From Chthonomonadaceae bacterium (GTDB lineage Bacteria; Armatimonadota; Chthonomonadetes; Chthonomonadales; Chthonomonadaceae): a DNA stretch of 39,052 nucleotides. The notes under the pieces were generated by a model. The model was not told the origin of the DNA. It ran no database searches and saw only the letters and a list, made by a program, of their open reading frames with translations. Both the position numbers and the translations under genes were made by a program. The DNA lies in contig DAIDKH010000014.1 of the NCBI GenBank assembly GCA_027450145.1, forward strand, positions 26,002 to 65,053, read 5' to 3'. Shown in pieces: positions 26,462 to 35,809 of the stretch (positions are counted from its first letter, which is position 1; every line of letters starts with the position of its first letter).

Positions 26462-27589
26462 TTAGTGCTCCTTCGCGCAATGCTGCGCCGTCCATGTGGC
26501 CAATGCCTTGCCGGTTGCATTGAGGTATGAATAAGCTTCACCGCGGGTAGGCACAATGTAACTGCCCTCCCCTAGCTCGTTCCATGCCTCCAAAAGGATT
26601 AGCGGTCTGTTAGAGATTGGCCTAACCCTCGGGGTCGTGAGCCACCAGTTCAGAGTGCTGGTTATCAGTCTGGCGACTTGCGCAGGAGATCGGCGATACC
26701 AGAAATCTGTTTCGTTCCATGGACGAGGGTCCCATCCAGTCATGACAACTGGAATGTATGGCAGCTTGCTACGATCTGCAAAACTGTTAAAAATGTCTAT
26801 ACTGCCCTTGGCGATTATTGAGTAGGGATTGCTGCCCTTTACTGTGCCGCTCATGCCTGGGTAATTGTAGCCTGTAAAACTTGAATAACCCTCTGTTGCC
26901 AGTTGGCCGATATCTGTCCAGCCGAATTGCGGACCAGGAAGCGCACAACATGCTACATAGACGCCGGGCAGCCCTGCCTGCAGAGCAGTTTGCTGGAGCG
27001 TATCCCACGCCTGCTTAACTCCTTGGCCCCCTTGCCACGTCTTCTCCATGTCACCTGCGCTAAACACAACCAACAGTGGTTTGCCGTTTATCCGTTCATA
27101 GTTCTTGTTCGTGAAATATTTTTTTACCCACGCGTTACATTGTGCTTGCCACTTCGCCTTCGGTATCGAAAATGGACCGTTATTCACGTACAACAATGCA
27201 AACTTCATGCCCAGTTTCTGCCTGTCGTGTACGAATAGATGGAGTGCGGAATTTAGCGTTTTATCGCTGGCATTTCCATCGCGACTTGTATCGTACCAAT
27301 CGAATACGAAGAAATTGATGTGCGCTCTGCGCGCCCACGCTACATGCTGATGAACACTTTTCGCTGAATTGTCATACCATCCGTTCAGCGGTTCTCTTGA
27401 GGCAAACGATCCCACTAGCCCATGCATGTGAAAATTGGCGGTTGTAGGGTCTGCCCAGCCATCAAAATAGTAAATTCCGACGCGCGGGGTTTGTATTTGC
27501 ATGTAGGGGGACGCTGCTCTGGTGATCAACGGAGAAATTAAAAACAAAATAGCTGCCGTACCTAGTACACGAACATCTTTTAAGTGCAT
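26462..27589 (-). CDS. Secreted GH99-like/WbsX-family protein
   Basis: A 375-residue exported protein with a signal peptide (VRVLGTAAILFLISPLITRA-AS). The mature part starts with VGIYYFDGWADP and contains HINFFVFDWYDTSRDG, GKPLLVVFSAGD and LILLEAWNELGEGSYIVPT. These match the GH99-like domain also called WbsX, found in polysaccharide-processing proteins; the NEWGEG-type motif appears here as NELGEG. GH99 enzymes are endo-alpha-mannosidases, but the specificity here is open. The start is ATG 27589, preceded by AAAGGTG. It is probably cotranscribed with the GH-A-like gene downstream. Confidence 0.87.
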   Translation of the reverse strand: MHLKDVRVLGTAAILFLISPLITRAASPYMQIQTPRVGIYYFDGWADPTTANFHMHGLVGSFASREPLNGWYDNSAKSVHQHVAWARRAHINFFVFDWYDTSRDGNASDKTLNSALHLFVHDRQKLGMKFALLYVNNGPFSIPKAKWQAQCNAWVKKYFTNKNYERINGKPLLVVFSAGDMEKTWQGGQGVKQAWDTLQQTALQAGLPGVYVACCALPGPQFGWTDIGQLATEGYSSFTGYNYPGMSGTVKGSNPYSIIAKGSIDIFNSFADRSKLPYIPVVMTGWDPRPWNETDFWYRRSPAQVARLITSTLNWWLTTPRVRPISNRPLILLEAWNELGEGSYIVPTRGEAYSYLNATGKALATWTAQHCAKEH

Positions 27590-27907
27590 GCATACACCTT
27601 TCCGGCATCACGTGGGTGCCTGCCAATTTTGGCTCACAGCATATTAGGCGATTAGCGCGGTTGTGCCTAACGGCAGTGCTTTGGCCCCCGTGCGTAATTT
27701 CCTGTTCAAATAGACCGGCTACTGCACAAATCCGCTATGTTCTTGACGCTGCACACGCAGCCACAGAATTGCTAGCAAAGTGCAAGTAATTGTTACTCAC
27801 AAACAAAGAAGTTGTAAAAATGGCAAAAGCGGATCGGCACGGGGTTTTGTTTCACACATGGGCTGCACCGCCGCGGGCGCAATCTGAGACGATGCCGAAG
27901 ACCATTC
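27590..27907. other. Intergenic region of about 320 bp between two minus-strand operons
   Basis: The stretch lies between the start of the WbsX-like gene and the end of the ten-gene sugar operon. Apart from the weak promoter candidate it contains no convincing gene, and I found no clear hairpin terminator for the long operon. A short plus-strand frame from about 27790 has no family resemblance and runs into the opposite-strand gene. Confidence 0.5.
27641..27669 (-). promoter_or_regulatory. Possible promoter of the WbsX-like operon
   Basis: On the minus strand, TAGGCA (27669-27664) and TAATAT (27646-27641) are separated by 17 bp; each matches the sigma-70 consensus at 4 of 6 positions. It lies about 50 bp upstream of the ATG at 27589. 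This is a weak call based on position and spacing only. Confidence 0.35.
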
Positions 27908-29068
27908 TCACGATTTGTCGGTTAGTGGATGCGACTCAGAGCACAGTCGGCAAATATGCCCCAACAGCGCAGTATTGCTTATCGCACCCAACAAGGAAGG
28001 GTTGTCGTAAAGCTTTTTAATCAGCTGGTTTAATATGGCGCCTCGTCTGCATCGCTTTGCAGCCATCGCCCACCAAATGATCCGTTCACAATTGTCTTCG
28101 TTGTTACTTTGTATTTGTCTAACGGACGGGTGCTCCACGTACAGGCTATCGAATAACGCACAGCGGTGTTTGGTCTTGCGCTGCCATGCAATGGCCATAA
28201 GGTTCGCCATGATATCCGGATACCATGCGGAAAGACCAGCAGTAATCGCTCTGTTAGGTGCCATTGCGACAGCATAGGCATTTTCCTGCGGTTGCCACAG
28301 GTATTTGCGCAACCCGAGCTCAACTCGCGCCGCCTTCACAGTAACGTCCTTGACGAGATGCGAGTGCCCAAGAACCGAGGCGATGTTCGCGGCAGCCCGT
28401 AAACCGGACAGGGTCTCCACATTGTCCATCGTGTACATTATTGGATAGGATGGTTTTGCGATTGTGAGGCCAAACTTCGTCGTGACCGACTCCACTGCCT
28501 TTAGAGCTCGCCGAACATACGTAATTTGCGTGGATAGCCAGTGTCTATCCCTGGTAACAAGGTATTCGCGCCATACTGCAGAAATGAATGTTGATGCATA
28601 TGAGTCCACGGAATCATGCGTATGTGCCGAAACCCGCGCACCAGAAACGCCTACGTAATCATCCACGACGCCGCGTTCGTTCATGTGAGTGTCATACCAA
28701 TTAATCCACCGCTTAATAGCGACACTGTATCGTTTATCGTGCGTCATGGCGTAGGCGTCAGCAAGACCAATTGCAGCGAGGTTTCCAAAATAGGGTTCAA
28801 CGCGTGATCCAAGCGGGCCGCGCACACCCATTGTGATGGCGCCATCAGGCGCCTGCCTTCTAAGAATCTCATTGGCAGCAATTGAGGTCAGCCGTGTTGA
28901 ACGTGCATCGTACACTGCCTGTGCCTCGCACGACTGATTTAGAACGGATAGTATCAGCACATAAACCAAAAGGTGGCTGCGTATTGGCTGCCTGGTGGAC
29001 CAGAAATCCCGGGTGAGCCTCCACAGCCGACATCGTCCAGATTGGGCTTTACCTGCTTCAGTCACCAT
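27908..29068 (-). CDS. Secreted six-hairpin (alpha/alpha barrel) glycosidase-like protein
   Basis: A 386-residue protein. The ATG at 29068 follows GAGGAGAACACGA and overlaps the DUF488 stop by 11 bp. About 33 basic residues precede a hydrophobic segment (SHLLVYVLILSVLNQSCEAQA) that may be a signal peptide or a single membrane anchor. The rest is helical, with repeated patterns typical of alpha/alpha toroids: YFGNLAAIGLADAYAMTHD, YSVAIKRWINWYDTHM, STFISAVWREYLVTRD, WYPDIMANLMAIAWQRK. No catalytic acid pair can be assigned by eye. It is the last gene of the LacI-controlled sugar operon and may remove or process an oligosaccharide outside the membrane. The precise family is not recognised. Confidence 0.7.
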   Translation of the reverse strand: MVTEAGKAQSGRCRLWRLTRDFWSTRQPIRSHLLVYVLILSVLNQSCEAQAVYDARSTRLTSIAANEILRRQAPDGAITMGVRGPLGSRVEPYFGNLAAIGLADAYAMTHDKRYSVAIKRWINWYDTHMNERGVVDDYVGVSGARVSAHTHDSVDSYASTFISAVWREYLVTRDRHWLSTQITYVRRALKAVESVTTKFGLTIAKPSYPIMYTMDNVETLSGLRAAANIASVLGHSHLVKDVTVKAARVELGLRKYLWQPQENAYAVAMAPNRAITAGLSAWYPDIMANLMAIAWQRKTKHRCALFDSLYVEHPSVRQIQSNNEDNCERIIWWAMAAKRCRRGAILNQLIKKLYDNPSLLGAISNTALLGHICRLCSESHPLTDKS

Positions 29069-29435
29069 TCGTGTTCTCCTCAACCAAAGTTTGTAGCAGG
29101 TACTGTTTCAACACAATTGCCTCGTTCATCTCCCTCGAGCGGGTTGCGAAAAGCAGGGTGATATCTCCCTGTTGCGCACAATCGCGCAACTTCGTCATCT
29201 GGGTGGTGTTGTTCGCAAGCTCTGCAATATACCGACCACGGAATTCGTCCCACCTTTCAGGTGAGTGGTCGAACCAAGCCCTAAGGGCAGTAGACGGTGC
29301 TATCTCCTTCAACCAAACAGTGGCTGCTACGGCAGCTTTGGTTAATCCTCGGGGCCACAATCGGTCAACGAGAATGCGTGTTCCATCGCCTGGTTCAACG
29401 GGATCGTAAACTCTCTTAAGTTGAATTCGTGGCAT
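29058..29435 (-). CDS. DUF488-family protein
   Basis: A 125-residue small cytoplasmic protein. ATG 29435 (AAGGG 7 nt upstream) gives the usual DUF488 N-terminus (IQLKRVYDPVEPGDGTRILV). The diagnostic VDRLWPRGLTK, LKEIAPSTALRAWFDHSPERW and F..RY stretches are present, and ITLLFATRSREMNEA is the usual C-terminal block. The biochemical role of the family is not established. It lies 25 bp after the oxidoreductase stop and overlaps the next gene by 11 bp, so it is embedded in the sugar operon, an unusual setting. A longer frame from 29504 has no better start. Confidence 0.92.
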   Translation of the reverse strand: MPRIQLKRVYDPVEPGDGTRILVDRLWPRGLTKAAVAATVWLKEIAPSTALRAWFDHSPERWDEFRGRYIAELANNTTQMTKLRDCAQQGDITLLFATRSREMNEAIVLKQYLLQTLVEENTNGD

Positions 29436-29460
29436 AGCAATCCCTTCCAGCCGTGCAGCT

Positions 29461-30312
29461 TTACTGCAGAGGAATCCACGTTCCGCCTTGAGCCAGCGAG
29501 TCATTTGCGCCTTTAAGTATCTTCACCGCCATAAGCGAGTCATTGAGAGTAAAGGGAGCAACCCCTACCCTAAAGAATTCGACCACATGTTGGATGAGGC
29601 GAATGTAGAAACCACTGTAATCTGTTACCACTGTGGCGACCGCACGACTATCGGCCCTTGCGATGAATCGCCAGGGTGCCAGTTCATATTCGTTAGCGCA
29701 TGTTCTAACGTCTACCACTGCTCGCCTGCCGTCGCGGTAGTCCATGGTTAATGTACGTGCGCCTTCGGTTCCCGTGTCAATCAGGCGCTGCGGGTTCGCA
29801 CCCATTAATGCCAGTGCGAGCGAGAGCGTGTGTATGCCATAACCTCGCCAACTGCCCATGCCGCATGTCAGCACATCATGTATGGGGCCGTTAGCTCGAA
29901 GCTCTGCAGCGAGTGCAAGTTCTTTAGCAAATGATAGTGCGGATGACGAAAAAACGGGAACGCTACAGCGCGTTGCAAGGTCTGCTATCCTCTCTGCATC
30001 TTCAACCTCAATAGCCAACATCTTATCGAAAAAGGTAGGAATCGCAGCGGGAAGTACCTGCTCCGCCAGGTTAAGATGACACTCCAGGTTGTCTGGTGCG
30101 AGAACCATGACACTGTCAGCCCAGCGAACCGCATCGTCTATTGACTTAAGCGGCCGTACGTCGTGCTGAGTACACCACTCCTTCGCAGCACCTTGCAGTT
30201 CCCAGCCACCCACCTCCACCTCGTAGGGTATCAGAGTCCTGTCACGAAGAATATTAATAAATGTGTTGGCATGAAAGTTGTCGAGATGATGGTCGATAAA
30301 CGCAATTTTCAA
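29461..30312 (-). CDS. Gfo/Idh/MocA-like oxidoreductase
   Basis: A 283-residue protein resembling NAD(P)-dependent sugar dehydrogenases of the Gfo/Idh/MocA group. The start is TTG 30312, with AAGGA 8 nt upstream, 11 bp after the permease stop; the frame further upstream only overlaps that permease gene. Family features are PTFFDKMLAIEVEDAERIAD (the usual 'DKPLA' site, with Met for Pro), GSWRGYGIHTLSLALALMGA and a C-terminal EFFRVGVAPFTLNDSLMAVKIL. The expected N-terminal GxGxxG nucleotide motif is not seen; the N-terminus reads LKIAFIDHHLDNFHANTF, as in some divergent members. Located in a sugar ABC-transporter operon, it likely oxidises the imported sugar or derivative. Confidence 0.8.
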   Translation of the reverse strand: MKIAFIDHHLDNFHANTFINILRDRTLIPYEVEVGGWELQGAAKEWCTQHDVRPLKSIDDAVRWADSVMVLAPDNLECHLNLAEQVLPAAIPTFFDKMLAIEVEDAERIADLATRCSVPVFSSSALSFAKELALAAELRANGPIHDVLTCGMGSWRGYGIHTLSLALALMGANPQRLIDTGTEGARTLTMDYRDGRRAVVDVRTCANEYELAPWRFIARADSRAVATVVTDYSGFYIRLIQHVVEFFRVGVAPFTLNDSLMAVKILKGANDSLAQGGTWIPLQ

Positions 30313-30323
30313 CGATTTGGTCC

Positions 30324-31196
30324 TTATCCCTTTATTCCTGTGAGGGTAACTCCCTCGATAAAAGTGCGCTGGGCTAGAAAAAAGATCACGATGATGGGCA
30401 GTGTCATCACCGTCGATGCTGCCATCAGCATCGCCCATTCGGCACCATGCTGACTTACAAATCTCTGCAGCCCCATTGATAGCGTGTAGGTACGCTCGTC
30501 GTTTAGGTAGAGTAGAGGACCGAGGAAGTCGTTCCATGATCCAATGAATGTAAACAGCCCAACAGTAACTAATGCAGGTTTTGCAAGAGGCAAAACGATT
30601 CGCCAATACACTGCAAATTCACCGCACCCGTCGATTCGAGCCGCTTCCGAAAGCTCGCGGGGAATGGTCATAAAAAACTGGCGCAATAGAAAAATATAGA
30701 AAGCGTTACCCATGAACGCAGGCGCTGTAAGCGGCAGTATGGTCCCAATCCAGCCGAGCCACTTGAAAATAGCGAAGGTAGGAATCATCGTGACTTGGCC
30801 CGGTAAGATCATCGAAACGATCAGCGTTGCAAACACAAGGTTGCGGCCTCGCCATGGTATGCGAGCGAGACTATAGGCAGCCAGTGAACAGGAAATAACG
30901 GTACCAACCACGGTGTACATACAGATCTTCACGGTATTCCACGTGTACAAAGCAAAAGGAATGTAATGAAGTGCTTTGGGATAGTTGCTCCATATTACAG
31001 GGTGTGGGATCCAAACAGGTGGCATTGCAAAGATTTGTGAGTCTGGCTTAAGCGCCGTGCTAACAAGCCAGTAAAATGGCAAAGCGAACAGTAGCCCAAT
31101 AGCAATGAGCACGAGGTGCGTCATGAGCAATCTAATAATACTGGCTGCAGTTATTCGCTTGCTGCCACCCCGAAAGGCTGCCGTATTAAGCGTCAT
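30324..31196 (-). CDS. Carbohydrate ABC transporter permease (MalG/UgpE-like)
   Basis: A 290-residue inner-membrane subunit of a CUT1-type sugar importer. It begins with an N-terminal hydrophobic segment (VLIAIGLLFALPFYWLVSTA) followed by ALKP, typical of MalG-like permeases. The EAA loop SEAARIDGCGEFAVYWRIVLPLAKPAL contacts the ATPase. SWNDFLGPLLYL near the C-terminus is also family-typical. The start ATG 31196 overlaps the stop of the first permease by 4 bp. No ATPase gene is in the operon, so a shared MsmX/MalK-type ATPase elsewhere is expected. Confidence 0.95.
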   Translation of the reverse strand: MTLNTAAFRGGSKRITAASIIRLLMTHLVLIAIGLLFALPFYWLVSTALKPDSQIFAMPPVWIPHPVIWSNYPKALHYIPFALYTWNTVKICMYTVVGTVISCSLAAYSLARIPWRGRNLVFATLIVSMILPGQVTMIPTFAIFKWLGWIGTILPLTAPAFMGNAFYIFLLRQFFMTIPRELSEAARIDGCGEFAVYWRIVLPLAKPALVTVGLFTFIGSWNDFLGPLLYLNDERTYTLSMGLQRFVSQHGAEWAMLMAASTVMTLPIIVIFFLAQRTFIEGVTLTGIKG

Positions 31197-32092
31197 GAGG
31201 ATTCACCAGCATAGTAAACCCACCGCGCAGAGGTGCGAAAGACTGCGATTGCACAAATTAAAGTAATCACAAAAAGAAACCATGCCATTGCCGATGCATA
31301 GCCCATCTCAAAGTCCTGGAAGGCTCGATTAAAGAGATGCAAAGCATAAAACATCGTGGCGTCCTGTGGTCCACCGTTTGTCATGACATAAGCCTGAGTG
31401 AAATATTGGAATGTTCCGATGAGGCCCATGATGAGGTTGAAAAGGATGACTGGCGATATAGACGGCACAGTGACATGACGGAACTTCGCCCAGGTACCCG
31501 CTCCATCCAATGACGCTGCCTCCAGAAGCGAAACTGGAACATCCTGCAACGATGCCAGATAGATGACCATACCACCACCAACGGCCCAAAGGCCCATTAA
31601 TATCAGCGCAGGTTTCGCCCAGGCCGGGTCAGACAACCAATCCGGCGGATTGGTCATGCCCAAACCTTTCAGCGAGGTATTGATTAGCCCTACTTGAGGG
31701 TTAAGCAGCCACATCCACAACACCGAGGATGCCACGACAGGTGTAATAGAAGGCAAAAAGTATATTGTTCGGTAGATAGCAATTCCGCGAATGCGCTGAT
31801 TCAGCAGGATGGCTATACCTAATGCCGCGGCAAGACTCACGGGCAGACCAAATACTGCCATGTATAGCGTGTTCCACAGCGACTTCCAAAACAGTGAATC
31901 CTGGGTCAGCATAATCCTATAATTTTCAAGGCCGATGAAGTGTGGTGGTGAAATCGCGTCGTAACTGCAAAAGCTGTAGTACAGCGACGCCAGCAGAGGA
32001 TAGGCCACGAAAGTGAGAAACCCCAAAATCCAAGGTGAGGCGAATAACACACCGTTTAAGGTATCGCGCTTCGACTTCATTGAGGTATTCAA
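31193..32092 (-). CDS. Carbohydrate ABC transporter permease (MalF/UgpA-like)
   Basis: A 299-residue inner-membrane subunit and partner of the adjacent MalG-like permease. It starts with LFASPWILGFLTFVAYPLLASLYYSF, the usual first membrane segment of UgpA/MalF-like proteins. The EAA loop is LLEAASLDGAGTWAKFRHVTVPSISPV. The closing segments NGGPQDATMFYALHLFNRAF and YASAMAWFLFVITLICAIAVF are typical. The ATG overlaps the stop of the binding-protein gene by 4 bp. Confidence 0.95.
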   Translation of the reverse strand: MNTSMKSKRDTLNGVLFASPWILGFLTFVAYPLLASLYYSFCSYDAISPPHFIGLENYRIMLTQDSLFWKSLWNTLYMAVFGLPVSLAAALGIAILLNQRIRGIAIYRTIYFLPSITPVVASSVLWMWLLNPQVGLINTSLKGLGMTNPPDWLSDPAWAKPALILMGLWAVGGGMVIYLASLQDVPVSLLEAASLDGAGTWAKFRHVTVPSISPVILFNLIMGLIGTFQYFTQAYVMTNGGPQDATMFYALHLFNRAFQDFEMGYASAMAWFLFVITLICAIAVFRTSARWVYYAGESS

Positions 32093-33444
32093 GGATGAAG
32101 TTCCTCCATTGTGCGACGAAGCTGACGCACGGACTCGTCCTGCAGCCTATTTAGTACTCGTACTGGATCCTCACCACCAAGCATGACGCTGTCTTCCGCT
32201 CTGCCAATGGCGGACTTTAGCATCGTCCAAGTAACTAATGGTGGCGGCCCGAATGCAGCCGGCCCCTGTTGGATTGGTATAGTGAATCGGAAAAGTGGGT
32301 CACTCTGAAACAGAGGGTCACGACTTACCGAGAGCAATGGAGGCACGTTCTTAATGGACCAGCAGAAGGTTTTTACCGCATCGTGACTGGTCATCCAGTT
32401 GAGAAACTCCCAGGCTTCATCGGGATGTTTGCAAGCTGCAGGAATAACAAAGATGCTCCCGTCTAAAGTGGTTGCCCGTTGTCGTCCACCTGCAGGGTAC
32501 GGAAGCGAAAACCAGCCCCATTTCAGTTGCGGTGCATACCTCTTCACGAAGGCACGCTCCCATTCCCCGGTAGACTCCATAGCTGTCTTTCCAACGTAGA
32601 ATGGCCCGTTAGGAGTGCTGCTACTACCAAATGTGGTTGAAAATGCCTGCATCTGACGCATGTTGTACTGTTGGGCATATGATGCCATCCACTTAAGTGC
32701 CGAGACATTCTGCGGAGAATTCGCAGTTATCGTGCCGGTTTGCTCATCATACCAGCTGCCTCCAAATGGATAGACCCACATGCTGAGGTCTGCTGGTCGG
32801 AACCCATACCGAATGAAGTTGCCACTTGAGTCGTAAGCCGTGCATTTCCTGGCCGCAGAGTCCAATTGCTCAATCGAGACCGGTGGATGGTCGGGGTCCA
32901 AACCGCATTCCTCAAATATGGCGCGGTTAAAGGCGATGAAGTTTGTACTGCTGGAAACTGTAAGGCCAAAAACCCTTCCGCCAATCGTTATCATACGGGC
33001 AATGCCGGGCATATACTCCTTTGTTACGTCGCGGTGAGACGATTTAAGGTAACTGTCTAGCGGTCGCAATACGTCACGCATAGCATAGGCCGCCAGTTCG
33101 TCGGCCCATACTGTTGACATTACATCGGGCGTGGATCCGCCTGCGAAGGCGATTCGAACCTTCTCATACCCCGAATTACCAAACTGAGACAGCATGACGA
33201 CTCGGATATGAGGATGCGTGCGGTTAAATTTTGCGACTAAGTTCCGCTGCACGTCGAGTTCGTGACCTGACCATCCGGTCCAGTAGACAATTTCAATTGG
33301 CCCGCGTCTCGACGACCGTCGGCAACCTGTAAGAGAAGCTGCTGCTAGTGATATAACTGCTCGGCGCGATACCTTCAATCTAGAGAGGCCATCGCTGCTC
33401 TTATTGTGGGCAACAGACTCAACGGACTTGCTTGTGTCTAGCAT
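32089..33444 (-). CDS. Sugar ABC transporter substrate-binding lipoprotein
   Basis: A 451-residue extracytoplasmic binding protein of the family 1 (MalE/UgpB-like) type. About 25 residues precede SRRAVISLAAASLTGC, a twin-arginine-like signal with lipobox LTGC, so it may be exported folded and lipid-anchored. The mature part starts IEIVYWTGWSG and has FNRTHPHIRVVMLSQFG, AGGSTPDVMSTVWADELAAYA and a C-terminal HPDEAWEFLNWMTS, all family-typical. It captures the sugar for the two permeases encoded next to it. The start is ATG 33444, 34 bp after the stop of the DUF4434-like gene. Confidence 0.94.
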   Translation of the reverse strand: MLDTSKSVESVAHNKSSDGLSRLKVSRRAVISLAAASLTGCRRSSRRGPIEIVYWTGWSGHELDVQRNLVAKFNRTHPHIRVVMLSQFGNSGYEKVRIAFAGGSTPDVMSTVWADELAAYAMRDVLRPLDSYLKSSHRDVTKEYMPGIARMITIGGRVFGLTVSSSTNFIAFNRAIFEECGLDPDHPPVSIEQLDSAARKCTAYDSSGNFIRYGFRPADLSMWVYPFGGSWYDEQTGTITANSPQNVSALKWMASYAQQYNMRQMQAFSTTFGSSSTPNGPFYVGKTAMESTGEWERAFVKRYAPQLKWGWFSLPYPAGGRQRATTLDGSIFVIPAACKHPDEAWEFLNWMTSHDAVKTFCWSIKNVPPLLSVSRDPLFQSDPLFRFTIPIQQGPAAFGPPPLVTWTMLKSAIGRAEDSVMLGGEDPVRVLNRLQDESVRQLRRTMEELHP

Positions 33445-33478
33445 TACGGTGACAGATTACCTTCCAAAATCATCTCAC

Positions 33479-35806
33479 CTAATGTACCTGCACTGCAACC
33501 GTCTGTCGTGTCAAGACGGCCGCCGGCATATCGTGGAACAGACGAACTGCTGGGTCATCGCTAAGCCGGTGGACAGTTACCCCGACGGTACCATTGTGCG
33601 GTAAATGCGCGGCCACCAATCGAACGATGTTGCCGTCCACCAGAACTCGTCGTACTTTGCCAGATGTGAGTGAATAGTGGCTAGGTGAAAGCGCATCTCG
33701 TACCAATAAGCCGCGATCAAACGTAAGTATGATGACGTTGCCCTGGGCACGAGCATCAGTGATCGTCGGCGGGTCCTCATAAATATATTTACCAATAGAG
33801 TACTCGTAGTAGATGGTGGCAGGAGCTCCCAACTTTCTAGATGCGGTCCTAAACGAATTTAGCCAGGCATTGCCCCTTCGGTCCTGCTTGCTCGAGCCAA
33901 TGTCTGCCTGGATAATTATGGGCAGATCGGGTCTCGCCGAGCGAATCGCATCGACGACTGGTTTGTACCCTAGTACATAATCCGCAGGCAGGTTTGGAAT
34001 CATCCAGTCCGGCCAATCTGCCTCCAGGCAAATAGCGTCTGGCCGCACATCCTTAGCAATCGCGCCAGGGTTCACGCCGTTCTCCTCCTCAATCTGCTTG
34101 AGGCCACCTGGTGACTTAAGTGCGAGTACCCAGACACATACTTTCTTGTCCGCACAAAACTTGCGTACACCACTTCTGCCATTGACCAGAGTATTCACAA
34201 AGCTGGTAACTGTGCGCTGCCTGAATGAAAGCCAGTCCTGCCATAACTCTTTGTTGTTGGTTGGCCAGTTTGGGGAGCGACGGTTTATTATGTTCGGCAG
34301 GGCGCTCTGCGTGGGGAACATCCTCTTAAAAGCACGTTTACATGATGAGCAAAAGCAGGCATACGATAGTCGGTCAATCCCGCCGTGACCAGTCCAGTAC
34401 GGCTCCATAATCATAACGCCTTGGAAGTCAAAGTGCTGTAAAACCGTGGTAATTTGGTGCTGTTTCCAGTGAACGTAGCCGGGATTATTCATGCAAAGAC
34501 GCGTAAATCCATCGTTCAGGGGGTGGCCCAGCAAATCGGCACGTGTAACCGCCTTCCAGGACTTCCAGGCTTTTGGCATACCAATAGTACTGTAGGTGCC
34601 ATTGCCAAAAGTGCCGTACCACACACCAAGGTGCTCGGCGTGAAACGCGGCAATAAGCGCGGCGTTTATGTGACTATCGGTAGTCACAACGTAATCAACA
34701 CAGGTATAGCCGTTTGCGCGAATCTCGCTGGCAATGGAGCGTGGAGAGCGATGTTGGTAGTACGATAGTCCGGGATCCACTTCCACCATGTTACCGTACA
34801 TAGGGTAGTATGGGCGATCTACAAAATCATCCAGATACTCGTGGTACAGCTTCGCTTGCGCAGCTCCTCTGTAAGGGCTGAAATAGTGGAAGAAATCGAA
34901 GGTCACGAAACGGGTTACATAGGGCATTTCCGCCGTCAACTGCCGTTTGATGCGTCGGATCGAGGCGGGAACCATACCACCCGAGGGCTTTACGGTAGTC
35001 TGAAATGCTTCCAAATCCGACCACATTTCCACCCCGGTATTGAGACAGGCGCTACGGAATGCGCGAAAATATGGCACTACATTCCCCGCGATGTCAACAT
35101 GCCAATTACGTGCTCCCACACCATCTTGCAGCATGAGAACATTTACACCAGAATGACTCAAAATGGTGGTGTAGACCGCAGTGATATCTTTCGGTGCTGC
35201 GTTATGGGCAAAGAACGGCGCAATACATACGGGCTTATCACCACTTAGTCGGTGGCATTCTGCGCTTACGGTCCGTAGGAATTGATTGAGTTGCTCTGCC
35301 TGCGTGCGTGAATACTTGCCATCCCACATCTCCTGAGGGATGTACCACCCTGCAAATGATGGATACTTACCATACTTTGCCCATATTCGTGCAGCCAGGG
35401 CGGAACACAACTTGGCCTGATCGCGCAGGTAGGCCGGATCACTCCATCGCATCCACCAAGCATCGTCAGTCGTCAGCCCAACAATTACCTGCATGTGATG
35501 TGAGGCGGCATATGACATTATGCAACTGGTGGGATCCGTTGCCTCTGGTTTATTCGCTATAAAAGAATCCGAATTGTTTTGTAGAAACTGCAGCACTACC
35601 AGGTTCATATGAGCACGGTGCATTGCAGCCAACTCGCTGTTCCACTGCTCCTGCGATAGTGACATCATTGAGGGCTGGTACTGAATAAAGCCCCCAGCCA
35701 GCTGTAATTCACCGCTGCCGGAAGAAGATGCTGCGGCAGGTAGGGTTACCATGACTAGCCCCGCGGTAAGCAGGGCTAGCATAAAAGAGATCAACGCCTT
35801 GCGCAT
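33479..35806 (-). CDS. Secreted two-barrel protein with DUF4434-like N-terminal domain
   Basis: A 775-residue exported protein with signal peptide (ALISFMLALLTAGLVMVTLP, cleavage near AAASS). Residues about 35-330 resemble DUF4434, a TIM-barrel glycoside-hydrolase-like domain: QLAGGFIQYQPSMMSLSQEQ, WNSELAAMHRAHMNLVVLQF, FAGWYIPQEMWDG. Residues about 340-690 look like a second barrel, with ANGYTCVDYVVTTDSHINAA, FQGVMIMEPYWTGHGG, a CFCSSCKRAFKRMFP cysteine cluster common in uncharacterised glycosidase-like proteins, and AICLEADWPDW. The last 80 residues form an Ig- or Big-like beta domain (LSPSHYSLTSGKVRRVLVDG). It lies 3 bp after the small Pro-rich gene and 34 bp before the sugar-binding lipoprotein. 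It probably acts on the polymer whose products the transporter imports. Specificity unknown. Confidence 0.82.
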   Translation of the reverse strand: MRKALISFMLALLTAGLVMVTLPAAASSSGSGELQLAGGFIQYQPSMMSLSQEQWNSELAAMHRAHMNLVVLQFLQNNSDSFIANKPEATDPTSCIMSYAASHHMQVIVGLTTDDAWWMRWSDPAYLRDQAKLCSALAARIWAKYGKYPSFAGWYIPQEMWDGKYSRTQAEQLNQFLRTVSAECHRLSGDKPVCIAPFFAHNAAPKDITAVYTTILSHSGVNVLMLQDGVGARNWHVDIAGNVVPYFRAFRSACLNTGVEMWSDLEAFQTTVKPSGGMVPASIRRIKRQLTAEMPYVTRFVTFDFFHYFSPYRGAAQAKLYHEYLDDFVDRPYYPMYGNMVEVDPGLSYYQHRSPRSIASEIRANGYTCVDYVVTTDSHINAALIAAFHAEHLGVWYGTFGNGTYSTIGMPKAWKSWKAVTRADLLGHPLNDGFTRLCMNNPGYVHWKQHQITTVLQHFDFQGVMIMEPYWTGHGGIDRLSYACFCSSCKRAFKRMFPTQSALPNIINRRSPNWPTNNKELWQDWLSFRQRTVTSFVNTLVNGRSGVRKFCADKKVCVWVLALKSPGGLKQIEEENGVNPGAIAKDVRPDAICLEADWPDWMIPNLPADYVLGYKPVVDAIRSARPDLPIIIQADIGSSKQDRRGNAWLNSFRTASRKLGAPATIYYEYSIGKYIYEDPPTITDARAQGNVIILTFDRGLLVRDALSPSHYSLTSGKVRRVLVDGNIVRLVAAHLPHNGTVGVTVHRLSDDPAVRLFHDMPAAVLTRQTVAVQVH

Positions 35807-35809
35807 GGC

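Noticed and set aside
27577-27595. AAGTGCATGCATACACC, resembling the GntR-type palindrome at 19039-19056
   Set aside because: Spacing between the AAGTG and CAC half-sites is 8 bp instead of 4, and it overlaps the start codon of the WbsX-like gene; probably chance from a TGCATGCA run.
27790-28020. Plus-strand open frame of 76 codons
   Set aside because: Composition unlike a protein family I know, and it runs antisense into the six-hairpin glycosidase-like gene.
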